From positions 578,036 to 642,035 of the forward strand of contig JAEHOE010000068.1 in the NCBI GenBank assembly GCA_016858145.1: a stretch of DNA of 64,000 bases. The letters run 5' to 3'. Made by a program: the position numbers and the translations under genes. Of this stretch, positions 1-10,451 are shown piece after piece (the first letter of the stretch is position 1; every line of letters begins with the position of its first letter). This stretch comes from Edaphochlamys debaryana. Lineage: Eukaryota > Chlorophyta > Chlorophyceae > Chlamydomonadales. The notes below the pieces were generated by a model, which saw only the letters and a program-made list of their open reading frames with translations, did not search any database and was not told where the DNA came from.

Positions 1-2337
1 GCCAGATGCATGTTTACTGTGACTATGTACCTGTATCAGCACAGCACGTAGATTACGGAGGTTGCGCTCGGCCGGCCTGCCGCGGTCGGACGGCAGGTGT
101 GGACGCCCAGTGCGCCGGTACATCGGGCGAGAACTACGCAGAAGTGAGAAGTACAAGACGCAGATGCGCTTCCAAAGGCACTCCTCTGCAAAGTTGCTTG
201 CAGCGCTTGGCCAACCACCGCGGCCATCCAGACCGCGGCCTCCGAGCGGCCGGCGTGCGTTCATGCGGTCCCGGGTTGACAACGTCCCCGCAAGCTTCCG
301 GGTTGACCAAGCCCAAGAAGTGCACGATGACTTTAGAGAGGGGACACCATAGCTCAGGTAGGTCGCAGATTGCCAATCCTGGCCCAGCAGCAGCAGTGAG
401 CCGCACAAGGCGGTGCACGGCGCGGCAACATCCCAGCCGGGACAGGCAGGGCCGTAGCCTAGGGCCAGCACCGCGTTTCCAACCCCACACGACCGATACC
501 GAGTGGAGTATGGTAAGAGCGCACCTCGGTGCGCGCTTCTGTGGAGGACCTGGGGGGTGATACTTCATTCGCCGTGCAGTCACTCGACGTGAAGCTTTGG
601 CTCCCGGCCTGAAACACATGAAGGCCTCCCCGGCTCCGTGTATCGTTCAGCTTCCTCCACTGAAGGACCCCTAGCGACTAGAGGCGTCCGGTGCTCGATT
701 TATGGGACCCGGCATCAGGCGGGTACCACTCGGCCCTTTTCCCTAGGGCTGCCTGAGTCCCCCACCGGAATTGACTTTTATGTGATCTATGGCTCATATA
801 AGAGCCCCTTGATGGTGCCGGGCCGCACTCTGGTGACCGACGAGCACCAGATGTCGCGAGACATGCCGACCTGCCGACCTCCACCCCAGGCCCAAAATGA
901 CCTCGATTTAGCTGCAGTGTCTACTTATGAGGTGTATGAACGCGGTTGGAGGCTCTAGGTCGCCGCAAGGCCCGAGCTCAGGCGGTCAACTGATGGCGAT
1001 TCAACTTGATTGTCGAGCTGCGACCATCTTCCCGCACCAAACTCAGCTCAAACATTGACTTTTGTGTTCAGTAGGTAAAGTATGAAACGGCGAGCATCAG
1101 CTCGGCGGTCGGGGTCGACCCCGTCCGTCGGGGACCGTGCCAAACACACCCCTACCGCGGCAGGCGCGGTGCGGCAGCTAGGACAGGAGTATGTCCTAGG
1201 GGTGCCCCGGCCTGCTGAAAATGGCCTGTCCGGGGACTCAGCCCTGGCCGGGAGTGGTACCCGCCTGCCCGGCATGCCCGCCACATGACCGCAAGGAGTC
1301 GCAAAACATTCGTCGCACCGCAAGCTGTTGGTGCGATCACAACACATATGGAAGTACTGTAGTCAGCTAGTTGACATACGAAGCCCTCAACCGGTTCTCG
1401 CCGAGAGGGGCAAGCCAAACTCCCTGCCCGATCTCGCCGGGGGTTGGGGCCTTAGGCCCAGCGGGGCCCAGCTCCTGGGGCTGTGGTGGGAAGTATCGGT
1501 GATGGGACTTGGAGGCCACACGCCACTCAAGTAGTGCGGTTCTGCTCAACATATGTCAAGGGACACTGCAACACACTCCTTCGTTACAAGCAAGGGGTTC
1601 CCGCCGTCTTCTGGCCTGACTCCCTCTCTGGCCTGACTCCCCCGATCCCCGCCAAGCGCATCGGACACCACCTTCCCCTGTGAGGATGAGTGCCCAGGCA
1701 TATGTATATGAACAGACACACTATTGCCGGAAAGCCAAGGGTACCGCGCGCCGCGGGGCCCCGTGTGGCACAGGAGTGAGCGAGGCCGCCTCCTGGTATG
1801 GCACACGCATGAGCCGGTACACCTATTTGTATGTTCCGTGACCCCCGCTAGCAAGCTCATTCAACACCGTGTCAACAGTATCCCGCGCCCGTGCGAGGGG
1901 CGACGCCCTCGCCAATACATCTGCCCACATCGTTGGGCACGCACCCCGCGGGGACCACAAGCGCATTTTGACTCGCAGTTGTACGACAATCTAGGGACAT
2001 CCAGCAACAGCCAAAACCGAACTATTTAGCAGCGGGATCCACGAACCAGCTGCCTCAGGCGCAGGCGGGGGTTCAGAGCCTCTGGATCCTATGTGCTTCA
2101 TCAGTGCACTGTACTTTCTTTCGATGCGAGATGGATACATCCATGAAACTGGGGCTTGCCACAGACCTGCGCAACCAGCGCAAAGCCAACATTGGGAATG
2201 AAGCTCGCTTGGGCACAGCCCTCCAGTTCTCCCGACTGCACCGGAGTGACTCCGAAACAGGTGGATAGACACCCGAGTCGAGGCGTGCGTCCGAGACCGA
2301 GCAACCAGTAGCGCTGCTCAATTTGGTGCTTACATCA
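1..2337. other. 5' flank without supported gene
   Basis: I find no ORF with recognisable composition or domain here. The open frames are short, overlap one another on both strands and look like GC-rich shadow frames. The stretch nearest 2337 is the 3' flank of the minus-strand glycoprotein gene and probably includes its 3' UTR, but I could not fix a polyadenylation site. Confidence 0.5.
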
Positions 2338-5300
2338 TCAGCATTTCTTGGTCGTGAAGTGGCAGGCCAGGTAGACGAGGGGGTTGCTCGCCGGCGCTGT
2401 GCCGCCCACTTTCTGAGTCATGGTGACGGTGGCGTTCTCGGCGCCGGGAATACCAGTGGTGGTGGCCGTGGGGAACTGGTGATCAGGGGTGAGGGGGGAA
2501 GGAAGGCCACACACACACGGGCAGGATTTAGACCTGGAAAACACAGGAGGGTGGTGAGCTTACATCAACCAGACCTAGCACGGGTCCCGCACTCTCTTCC
2601 CTGGCGCGCGTACTGGCCCGCCGGGCTCCGTTCTCACCAGGCCGGGGGCGAAGGTGGTCAGGGGGGCGAATGACGCGTAGAAGTGTCCAGAATCCACCAC
2701 CACAACGTTGCCTACGAAGTTCTTGATGGTCAGGGCGCACGAGGCAACCATATTGGTAGAGCTGATGGCACGGCTGTGGGTGGAGGATAGGACAGGGCAG
2801 GCAGGGAGCGGTTCAAGGGCTTAGGAAAGGGCTTTCGGCAAGCTTGGGACAGGATTCGGTTAGGTAACCGTACATTGTAAGCGCCAATCCGCCCAGCCCC
2901 AGGTTCGTGCGCACATGTATCGATCCAAAATAACGGGATCCTAGCTTGGTCCCAGGCGACGAATAATCCCACTCACACTTGCAGCACGATGCCTCCGACA
3001 TTGTAGCCCCGGCGGGGGTCGTTCTTGGCGCAGCCGGCGCAGCCGGCGCAGCCAAAGATGGGCGTGGTCGTGACGGCGGGCAGCGGGACAATGGTGGTGT
3101 AGGTGGTGGGGGTGGCGGTCACAGGGGGTGGCGGGATCGTGAAGTAGCCGCCCCACCTGCGGACAAATGAGGAGCGAGAGAGGGGGGGAGGGAGGAGACA
3201 GAGCTCGGCACCATGCATGGCGGGCTAAGACGGTAGCACGGATGCATGCGTGACCCAAATAAAGCCGCTGCGTTGGGGGCAGATCAGGGGGTCGCCCAAC
3301 CTACTTGGCCTCCGATGGGAGGAGGTTCTGGATGGGGTACCACTTGAAGATCTTGGGAGAGGCCAGAGTGGTGAGCGGAGGCGGATTCGCCGTAGACGTA
3401 AAGCTGTAGGCGGTGGTGGTGGTGCCATTGGGAGCCTCGCCGGGCGTATCTACAAATCAAAGGGAACAACCGCGTATGGGGCAGAAGTTATAGACGTGTG
3501 GAGCAACACGTCTTGTATGGGGAGCTTGCAGACACTTGCACAGTCCAAACCTCACTTGGCGCAGCCCATATGGTGTCATTGGCGCAAGGTGGAGGCGCGG
3601 GGCTCGGAGGGGGGCGGGGCGGCGGGAGGTCAGGAGGGAACACTTGCGCGGGCGTGACGGGGGGGAATATGGGGGCCGGGCTGGGGGGAAGGTTTGGGGG
3701 AGGGGGGTTTGGGGGAGGGGGGTTCGGGGGAGGCGGGCTGGGGGGAGGCGGGCTGGGGGATGGGCTCGGAGGGGGGTCAGGAGGGGGGCTGGGAGGAGGG
3801 CTGGGAGGAGGGCTGGGAGGGGGGCTGGGAGGTGGGCTGGGAGGAGGGCTTGGAGGAGGGCTTGGAGGGGGGCTTGGGGGAGGGCTGGGAGGAGGGCTGG
3901 GAGGAGGGCTGGGAGGAGGGCTGGGAGGAGGGCTTGGGGGCGGGCTGGGATGGGGGCTGGGCGGTGGGCTTGGGGGCGGGCTGGGAGGTGGACTGGGCGG
4001 TGGGCTCGGGGGAGGAGGAGGGGGGCTGGGCGGCGGGCTAGGCGGAGGGCTGGGAGGGGGGCTCGGAGGAGGGCTGGGCGGCGGACTAGGCGGAGGGCTG
4101 GGAGGGGGGCTCGGAGGGGGGCTGGGAGGGGGGCTGGGGGGGAGGGGTCGGGGGAGGAGGAGGGGGGCTGGGCGGCGGGCTTGGAGGAGGGCTGGGCGGC
4201 GGGCTTGGAGGAGGGCTGGGGGGCGGGCTAGGTGGAGGGCTGGGGGGAGGGCTGGGAGGGGGGCTGGGGGGAGGGCTGGGCGGTGGGCTCGGGGGAGGAG
4301 GAGGGGGGCTGGGAGGGGGCCTGGGAGGAGGGCTGGGAGGCGGGCTCGGGGGAGGGCTGGGGGGAGGGCTGGGCGGTGGGCTCGGGGGAGGAGGAGGGGG
4401 GCTGGGCGGAGGACTAGGCGGAGGGCTCGGAGGGGGGCTCGGAGGGGGGCTGGGAGGGGGGCTGGGCGGTGGGCTCGGGGGAGGAGGAGGGGGGCTGGGC
4501 GGCGGGCTAGGCGGCGGGCTCGGAGGGGGGCTCGGAGGGGGGCTGGGGGGAGGGCTAGGTGGAGGGCTGGGGGGAGGGCTGGGGGGACGGCTGGGAGGGG
4601 GGCTGGGGGAGGGCTCGGCGGGGGGCTTGGCGGAGGGCTAGGGGGCGGGCTGGGCGGTGGGCTGGGCGGTGGGCTCGGGGGAGGAGGAGGGGGGCTGGGC
4701 GGCGGACTTGGAGGAGGGCTTGGGGGCGGGCTTGGAGGGGGGCTTGGGGGCGGGCTGGGAGGAGGGCTGGGAGGGGGGCTAGGGGGCGGGCTGGGGGGAG
4801 GGCTGGGCGGTGGGCTCGGGGGAGGAGGAGGGGGGCTGGGCGGCGGGCTTGGAGGAGGGCTCGGAGGGGGGCTCGGAGGGGGGCTGGGAGGGGGGCTGGG
4901 CGGTGGGCTCGGGGGAGGAGGAGGGGGGCTGGGCGGCGGGCTAGGCGGAGAGCTCGGAGGGGGGCTCAGAGGGGGGCTGGGCGGTGGGCTCGGGGGAGGA
5001 GGAGGTGGGCTGGGCGGCGGGCTAGGCGGAGGGCTCGGAGGGGGGCGGGGGGGGAGGGCTTGGGGGAGGGCTCGGAGGGGGGCTCGAAGGGGGGCTCGGG
5101 GGGGGGCTGGGAGGTGGGCTGGGCGGTGGGCTCGGGGGAGGAGGAGGGGGGCTGGGGGGAGGGCTCGGAGGGGGGCTCGGAGGTGGGCTGGGAGGGGGGC
5201 TGGGAGGTGGGCTGGGCGGTGGGCTCGGGGGCGGTGGAGGAGGGCTGGGCGGCGGGCTAGGCGGAGGGCTTGGAGGGGGGCTCGGGGGAGGGCTGGGGGG

Positions 5301-8300
5301 AGGGCTAGGTGGAGGGCTGGGAGGGGGGCTGGGGGGAGGGCTTGGTGGGGGGCTTGGTGGCGGACTAGGCGGCGGGCTTGGAGGAGGGCTGGTCGGAGGG
5401 CTGGGTGGCGGACTGGGCGGTGGGTTGGGTGGCGGAGGGCTGGGCGGTGGAGGGCTGGGTGGAATGATGCACCTAAAAAGTGGAAGTGGGGGGTGAGGGC
5501 GGTGCAGTGTCAGCACGCGGGTGTTTCGGGCTGAGCTGCAATTTTGGAGTCCATCGGAGTCGCCACCAGTGCTAGCGGAGATGTTGGCTGGGAGCCAAGT
5601 TCGCTATCGCGCGCAGTGCGCGCAGGGCACGCAGGGGATGACTCCCGCGGGCGGTCGGGCCGGCGAGCGCTACACTGTATCGCCTATACCGCGACCGGGA
5701 GAGATAGCAACATGACACTTGAGGCGGCCATCTCGGCGTGGAAAGAATGTATACAGTTGTAAGCCGTTCAGAGCTCATTTATAGCTCAAGCACTGCACTA
5801 CTGCATCGTGTCTGTTAACTAGGTGTTTGTTGAGGCATGTATGGAGGTTGCGCTTGCCCGACATGATCCGACCCATGCCACGCAGGGATGGGGGCGAAAT
5901 CGAAACTATTTCGCCTGCCTATTTCGCCATGTATTTCGCCGGGGTTTCGCCGGGGCCTCCTTATCGCCAGGGTGGCGAAACTTCGGCGTAAATTCAGGCG
6001 AAACTGCGCTGAGGGCGGGTTCCTCTCGGCTGAAACAGCTTGTTGACCCCCCAAGATGCCCCTAACAACTCCCTGAAGTGCTAATCTGGTAGTATGCTGT
6101 GTTTTATGCGAAGGGGTGACCGTCGTGTAGGGGGAAGAGGGGTGGCGAGCAGCGGGGGAGCCGTGTCTCAGGGTTGGACCCTGCCCGGGCGGTCTCCTGC
6201 GGTCCTGGGCCTCTCGCAGCACACGGACACCATCTAAATGGAAGTGTAGCTCGACAGGGGGGTTGCTGCGCGGCGAGAAAGCTGCTGGCACAGCTCGGAA
6301 TGGCAGAATTGCGCGGAAGATGGCTGGGCGAAACCCCAGGCGATATTCGGCAGGCCCAATCGGCGTTATGTTTCGCCTTCCGTGGTGGCGAAACTAATAA
6401 TTAATTTCGCCCGCCTGAAGGGCCCTCGGGATTTCACCCCCATCCCTGATGCCACGAACCCGCGTTCCCCCTCTACCTCCCGTCCGCCCCCTTGCGCGCG
6501 GTTGGCTGCCTACGGCGGCCATGCACCCCCATTACGCTAGGGGCAGAATGAAAGGCCACAAAGTCCATCCGGTTTGGATACAGTGTGGAGGTGTATGTGG
6601 CGGGGCCGTGTTGTGGGTCACGCTTGCCATCTTGTCTCCCTATCTTCTGGGTGCCAGGCCCCCTACCGATTCCCCTTTCACTCACTGTTCGTAGCCGGTG
6701 ATCTTGATGGTCACGTCGCAGACCGAACCTGTGTTGCCGCAGTCGTTGCCGGCGCCTGCGCAGCACGTGCCTGGCCCAGTGCCCTGCCCTGAAGGGCAGG
6801 TGTTGTTGCCGTTGAGCGGCCGTCGTGGACCTGCGGGTTGATACAGCGGCTGATATCAGACAGTGCACGCACCTAGCTGTGCTGCTGGGCAAAATTCAAA
6901 GCGCAATGTAGCGCTGGCTAGCTAGTTTGGTGGATGGGTCCCCGCCATCCACCTTGACAGACCCTGCATACGCCCACGCCCACATTTGACAGATAGGGAT
7001 GAATACAACCCCGAAACCCCTCTACTTCGCAGAGATTGAGCTCGCCCATCAGCGCTGCTGCTGCATCCAGGCTCCCATGTTGTGCACGGCAGACGAGTGA
7101 CGCGACAAGCAAGGCCAGCCGGGCCAGCAAACGCGGCGGGGGGCTAAGAACAGGGGTGCCAGGCAAGCGAGTGCGCAAGGGCACGGCCCGGGGAACCGCC
7201 CGCGGCGGGCGGCGTAGGGTCCAGCCGGGGGGGCACGTTAGCCGGGCTGATGTCGGGGCAACGGATACGGCGTCCGGATGCTTTCAGCCCTCCTCATGAT
7301 GTCGGCCGGCATGGCAGGAGTTCGAGCTGCTAGCCGGTGTCCGTCGGCATGTCGGGGCCTTACGCTATGAGCCAGCAAACTAGATAGGGCCCCGAGTTGC
7401 CAACCGGCATGTCCGCCAGCATTCTAGGGGCCCGCGCTGCCGACCAGTGCGTCGGTCCGCATGTCCGGGGCTGGCGCTTCCGGCTGTCTGTCAGTGTGTG
7501 ACTGTCAGTCGGCATGTCCCCCTGCGAGGTCGGGGCTTGGCGTGTTGGTCAGCATGGTAAGGACCCGTTCTTCCAGCTGGTCTGTCGGCGAAAACTGCTG
7601 AGGAGAAGCGGACGGAGAATGGCCCGTCCTGCCGGGCGGTGCCTGTTGCGGTGTGCGGTGCCCTGTCTACGTATACCGCGCTGCGTTACTCTCTGTGCTG
7701 CGGCTGACGCCCGGCCGCGCGACCAGCGTGCACGAGTGATGGTGCCAGGATGCTCTTGGTGGTGTCCGGAGCCGCGTGCCCGGCTGCCCGTAGCCTGGTC
7801 TGATATCGCTTCTACTGCGCGAGCACGCCGCCGTCGCGCGAGGTGGCGTCGCTGCCGAGCGTGGGTGCATGGGTGCATCCTGACCTGTGGAGCCCAAGCT
7901 GCCATGCAACGCCTTTACCACGTATTGAGTAATGCGTTACTCGGTGTGCTGGGACTGGCGTCAGGTCGCGCGACGTGCCTCCCGTTTCACTCGCGAGCCG
8001 CTCGGTGCCCACTCGCAGCGCTGAGTCCCGGCTTGTTCTCCTTGATCTTTGCTACGTGTTACGCTCCTACGGCATCGCTCGGATGGGCTGGCACAGCCCG
8101 ACCAATGTGTCGCGCGCGGTCGCTTTTTGGCCTCGGGCGCCTGTCCCAAGGTCTGCGTGGTTGCCGGTGGCGCATTTCGTTGCTGGTGTGCGCGGCTGGG
8201 TCGCGAGGGGTCTGCCGACGAGGTCCGGACATCCCTACATGGACGCTCTTCGGCCTCGCGCAATGCGGCTTTGGGTTCTCGCAACCTTGCGACCGCGGTG

Positions 8301-9379
8301 CGTGCGCTCGAGTGGTCGCTCGGGTGCGTCTCCGCGAAGTGTGGGGCGAAGAGTGAACTGTTTTTGACTCGTACCAGGGGTGGGTCTTCGGGCCGATCCG
8401 TAAGGCTCTGTCCCATCGTGGATGGGCGAGCCAACCCACCACACCCTCAACTACTTGCCTGGGCCGCGAAGCTGCTGGTCCCGATCTGGATGAAGTAACC
8501 GACTGTGAGCAGGTTGTTGCAGGTGTTGCCCGCAATGGTACCCGGGCAAGAGGCCGTGTTGAGACTGCAGATGGGGGCCTGCTGGCGGCAGCAGAACCAC
8601 CTGGATGGATTGGAACGAAGGGGGGAAAGCGGAGAATAGGGTTGATGGAGGATGAGGGAGCAGTGGGAAGACGGAGCGAGGGGGGTCTGAATGTTGGCGT
8701 GGGGGCCACCCAGTGGGGGGCGGGGGGCCTAGTTTGCAGCGAGCTCACTGCAGCTCGGGTGCGGAGTGGGCAAGTGGAACTCCATGCCCCATGGACTCAC
8801 GAGACGGAGCCGGGCTTGCACGAGCCCACGTTGACCACCACATAGATGTGAGTCGAGTTGAAGTACGTGCAATTGTTGGTCATGCACGAGTCTAGCCTGG
8901 GAGGGGGAGAGGGAGGGGGAGAAAGGCGGGAGGGGCGGGAGAAGTGGGTCTGTGCCAGAAGCAAGATATGGAGGATAGGGTTACTCTCAGTAGGTGTGTG
9001 CGCGCGTCGCGGTAGGTGCGCGGAAGGTACACAGGGCCCCGGGACCCCGGAGCGAGCGAGGGAATTTGCGAGCTAGCTAGCCTTACAGGGGAGAGGCGGG
9101 CGCCGCGCCCTGAAGCGGTATGGGCTCCGTCCGAAGTGCGCCGACTTACCTTGAGCATGCGTATTGGCAGTTCTGCTGCAGCTTGCGCCTGAAGAGCGGA
9201 TGGTCATCGCTATCTCCGGCATGCGATGGCTTCTCGTCGTCAAGCTGACGGAGGAACGAACTCCCGCCCAAACGCGAAGCGGTCGAGACCCGAGGACTGG
9301 CAGCTAGTACTACAAGTATCAAAGCACCAAGGGCTCCGCGCAGCTGCGCAGGCAGCCCGGTACGCCGAGACGGCGACAT
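2338..9379 (-). CDS. Secreted hydroxyproline-rich (PPSP-rod) cell-wall glycoprotein, 9 exons
   Basis: Proposed exons, in transcription order: 9379-9150, 8896-8801, 8600-8459, 6849-6686, 5472-3556, 3449-3305, 3156-2977, 2773-2638, 2475-2338. The N-terminus has a basic stretch, then a hydrophobic core (GALILVVLAASP), as in a signal peptide. Exons 2-4 encode a Cys-rich, N-glycosylatable domain (TNNCTYFNST, WFCCRQQ, GTCCAGAGNDC). Exon 5 is a roughly 600-residue rod of PPSP/PPPSPPP, a substrate for prolyl hydroxylation and arabinosylation. Exons 6-9 encode a second globular domain ending LACHFTTKKC-stop. The globular-rod-globular plan is that of pherophorins and other volvocine matrix glycoproteins; I could not match the end domains to a named family. 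Intron 3 uses a GC donor (CAG/GCAAGT). My exons sum to 3,148 nt, one base out of frame, because the rod changes frame internally. Intron 4 carries a MITE. Confidence 0.82.
3640..5472 (-). repeat. PPSP-coding 12-bp-type tandem repeat
   Basis: Degenerate repeats of CCTCCCAGCCCT and close variants encode the proline-rich rod of the glycoprotein on the minus strand. On the plus strand the same DNA reads as an artefactual Gly/Leu-rich or Arg/Ala-rich open frame. The PPSP phase switches near 5045, 4615 and 4140, so no single minus-strand frame spans the block; the first frame hits a TAG near 5022. This points to indels, real or from assembly of a near-perfect repeat. Confidence 0.9.
5883..6448. mobile_element. 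566-bp hAT-like MITE
   Basis: The element begins CAGGGATGGGGGCGAAATC and ends with the inverted copy (one mismatch in 19 bp). It is flanked by a perfect 8-bp target duplication, ATGCCACG, at 5875-5882 and 6449-6456. An 8-bp duplication with CAGGG termini is the hAT superfamily pattern. About ten copies of GGCGAAA/TTTCGCC crowd both subterminal regions, as expected for transposase-binding repeats. No transposase ORF is present, so it is non-autonomous. It sits in intron 4 of the cell-wall glycoprotein gene. Confidence 0.92.
6850..8458. other. Large intron 3 of the glycoprotein gene with diverged repeats
   Basis: This 1.6-kb intron starts at a GC donor and ends at the acceptor near 6850. It holds loosely repeated blocks: several GTCGGCATGTC-like motifs between about 7250 and 7520, and two diverged copies of a block containing GCGTTACTC and CGCGCGAC near 7671 and 7921, with a weaker one near 8054. 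A 280-codon plus-strand ORF (7514-8356) overlaps these repeats and has no recognisable domain; I treat it as chance. Confidence 0.5.
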
Positions 9380-9938
9380 GTTCGTGGCACAGGCTGACGC
9401 CGTGCCGAGACCTATGTGTTCGTCAGGGGGCGCAGTGCCCTGAGTGTACTGAGATAAAGAACTTCCGTGCGAAGCGGGCCTTTGTATCCAGAGCAAAGTG
9501 CGACACAACGACCAACCAATTGACCAGGGCAACCCGACAGACCGATCGAGGCAGGCGAGGAGCTCGCATGGACCGGCTGCTTGCACACGATAACCTGCAG
9601 CTACCATTATCCCGCCCTGGCAATTGGCCTAAACGCGCGGAGCTCCAGCCTCGACTGGGCCGTCCATTCTCCTCCAGATGGACGAAAGGCCACGGATCGG
9701 CACCCTACACACTCCACACCCCTCTACACCCGATACGATGATGGTCCCCCCGGTCCGTCTTGTTCGCTCCCGATGGTCCCCCCGGTCCGTCTTGTTCGCT
9801 CCTAATGGCCCGGCTCCGGTGGTCCGTCTCGTGCGTTCGCTCCTGATGATCCTCCCGCTCCGTCTATACACTCCTAATGGTCCCCCCTGTCCGTCTTGTT
9901 CGCTCTATATGATCCCCCCCCGTCTGTCTTGATCGCCC
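9380..9938. repeat. Upstream flank of the glycoprotein gene and a short minisatellite
   Basis: Positions 9380-9735 are the presumed 5' flank of the minus-strand glycoprotein gene, with no clear gene. From about 9738 to 9930 there are roughly five imperfect copies of a 30-40-bp unit containing GGTCCGTCTTGTTCGCTCC. On the minus strand this array lies directly after the proposed end of the LINE 3' UTR, so it could be its tail or the target site. Confidence 0.6.
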
Positions 9939-10241
9939 CAGTCCTCGGTGTTTACAATGAAGGACCCCCCTGGGGTCATAGCGCTGAACGCTGGGGCCAA
10001 GCGACCCACCTCACGGGCTTGCCCCCTGCAAGCCAGAACGCAAGTCCCTGTCATAACTTGCACTGACCACACTCAGTTCCCACCTTAGTCCTTGGCACGC
10101 AATGACCATGCTCAACGTGTATCGATGGCCCCTCCTCGGCCGCGCCTCCTACCAGTAACCGTTCACCGTTCATCATGTGCTCACACTGTTGGCCGTACAC
10201 CTCTCGATCCTGGCTCTCCCGACCCCACATTCACTCCCACT

Positions 10242-10434
10242 CTGCGGCTCCCTCCCGTTTGTTATGCGCCGCAGAGGACTATGTCCCCTTTCCGCAAGGT
10301 GCACATCCCATCAAACGCCACGTGTAGCTCACCCGGTCCCCGCCCCTGCCCTGCGGCTCCCTCCCGTTTGTTATGCGCCGCCGGGCGAACCCCCCCCCCC
10401 CCTGCGGCTCCCTCCCGTTTGTTATGCGCCGCAG
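10242..10434. repeat. Three-copy hairpin repeat in the LINE 3' UTR
   Basis: A 33-nt unit starting CTGCGGCTCCC and ending ATGCGCCGCAG occurs at 10242-10274, 10351-10383 and 10402-10434. Its ends are complementary (CTGCGGC with GCCGCAG), so each can fold to a stem-loop. The middle copy has lost the final match (GCCGCCG). Their place just after the RT stop suggests an RT-recognition structure, which is inference. Confidence 0.75.
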
Positions 10435-10451
10435 GGTGTGCCCCGCCTCCA

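Noticed and set aside
3498..5534. 678-codon plus-strand Gly/Leu/Arg-rich ORF
   Set aside because: It is the antisense of the PPSP-coding rod, changes composition at each phase switch and has no flanking gene structure on the plus strand.
7514..8356. 280-codon plus-strand ORF
   Set aside because: It lies within a large intron of the minus-strand gene, overlaps diverged repeats and shows no domain.
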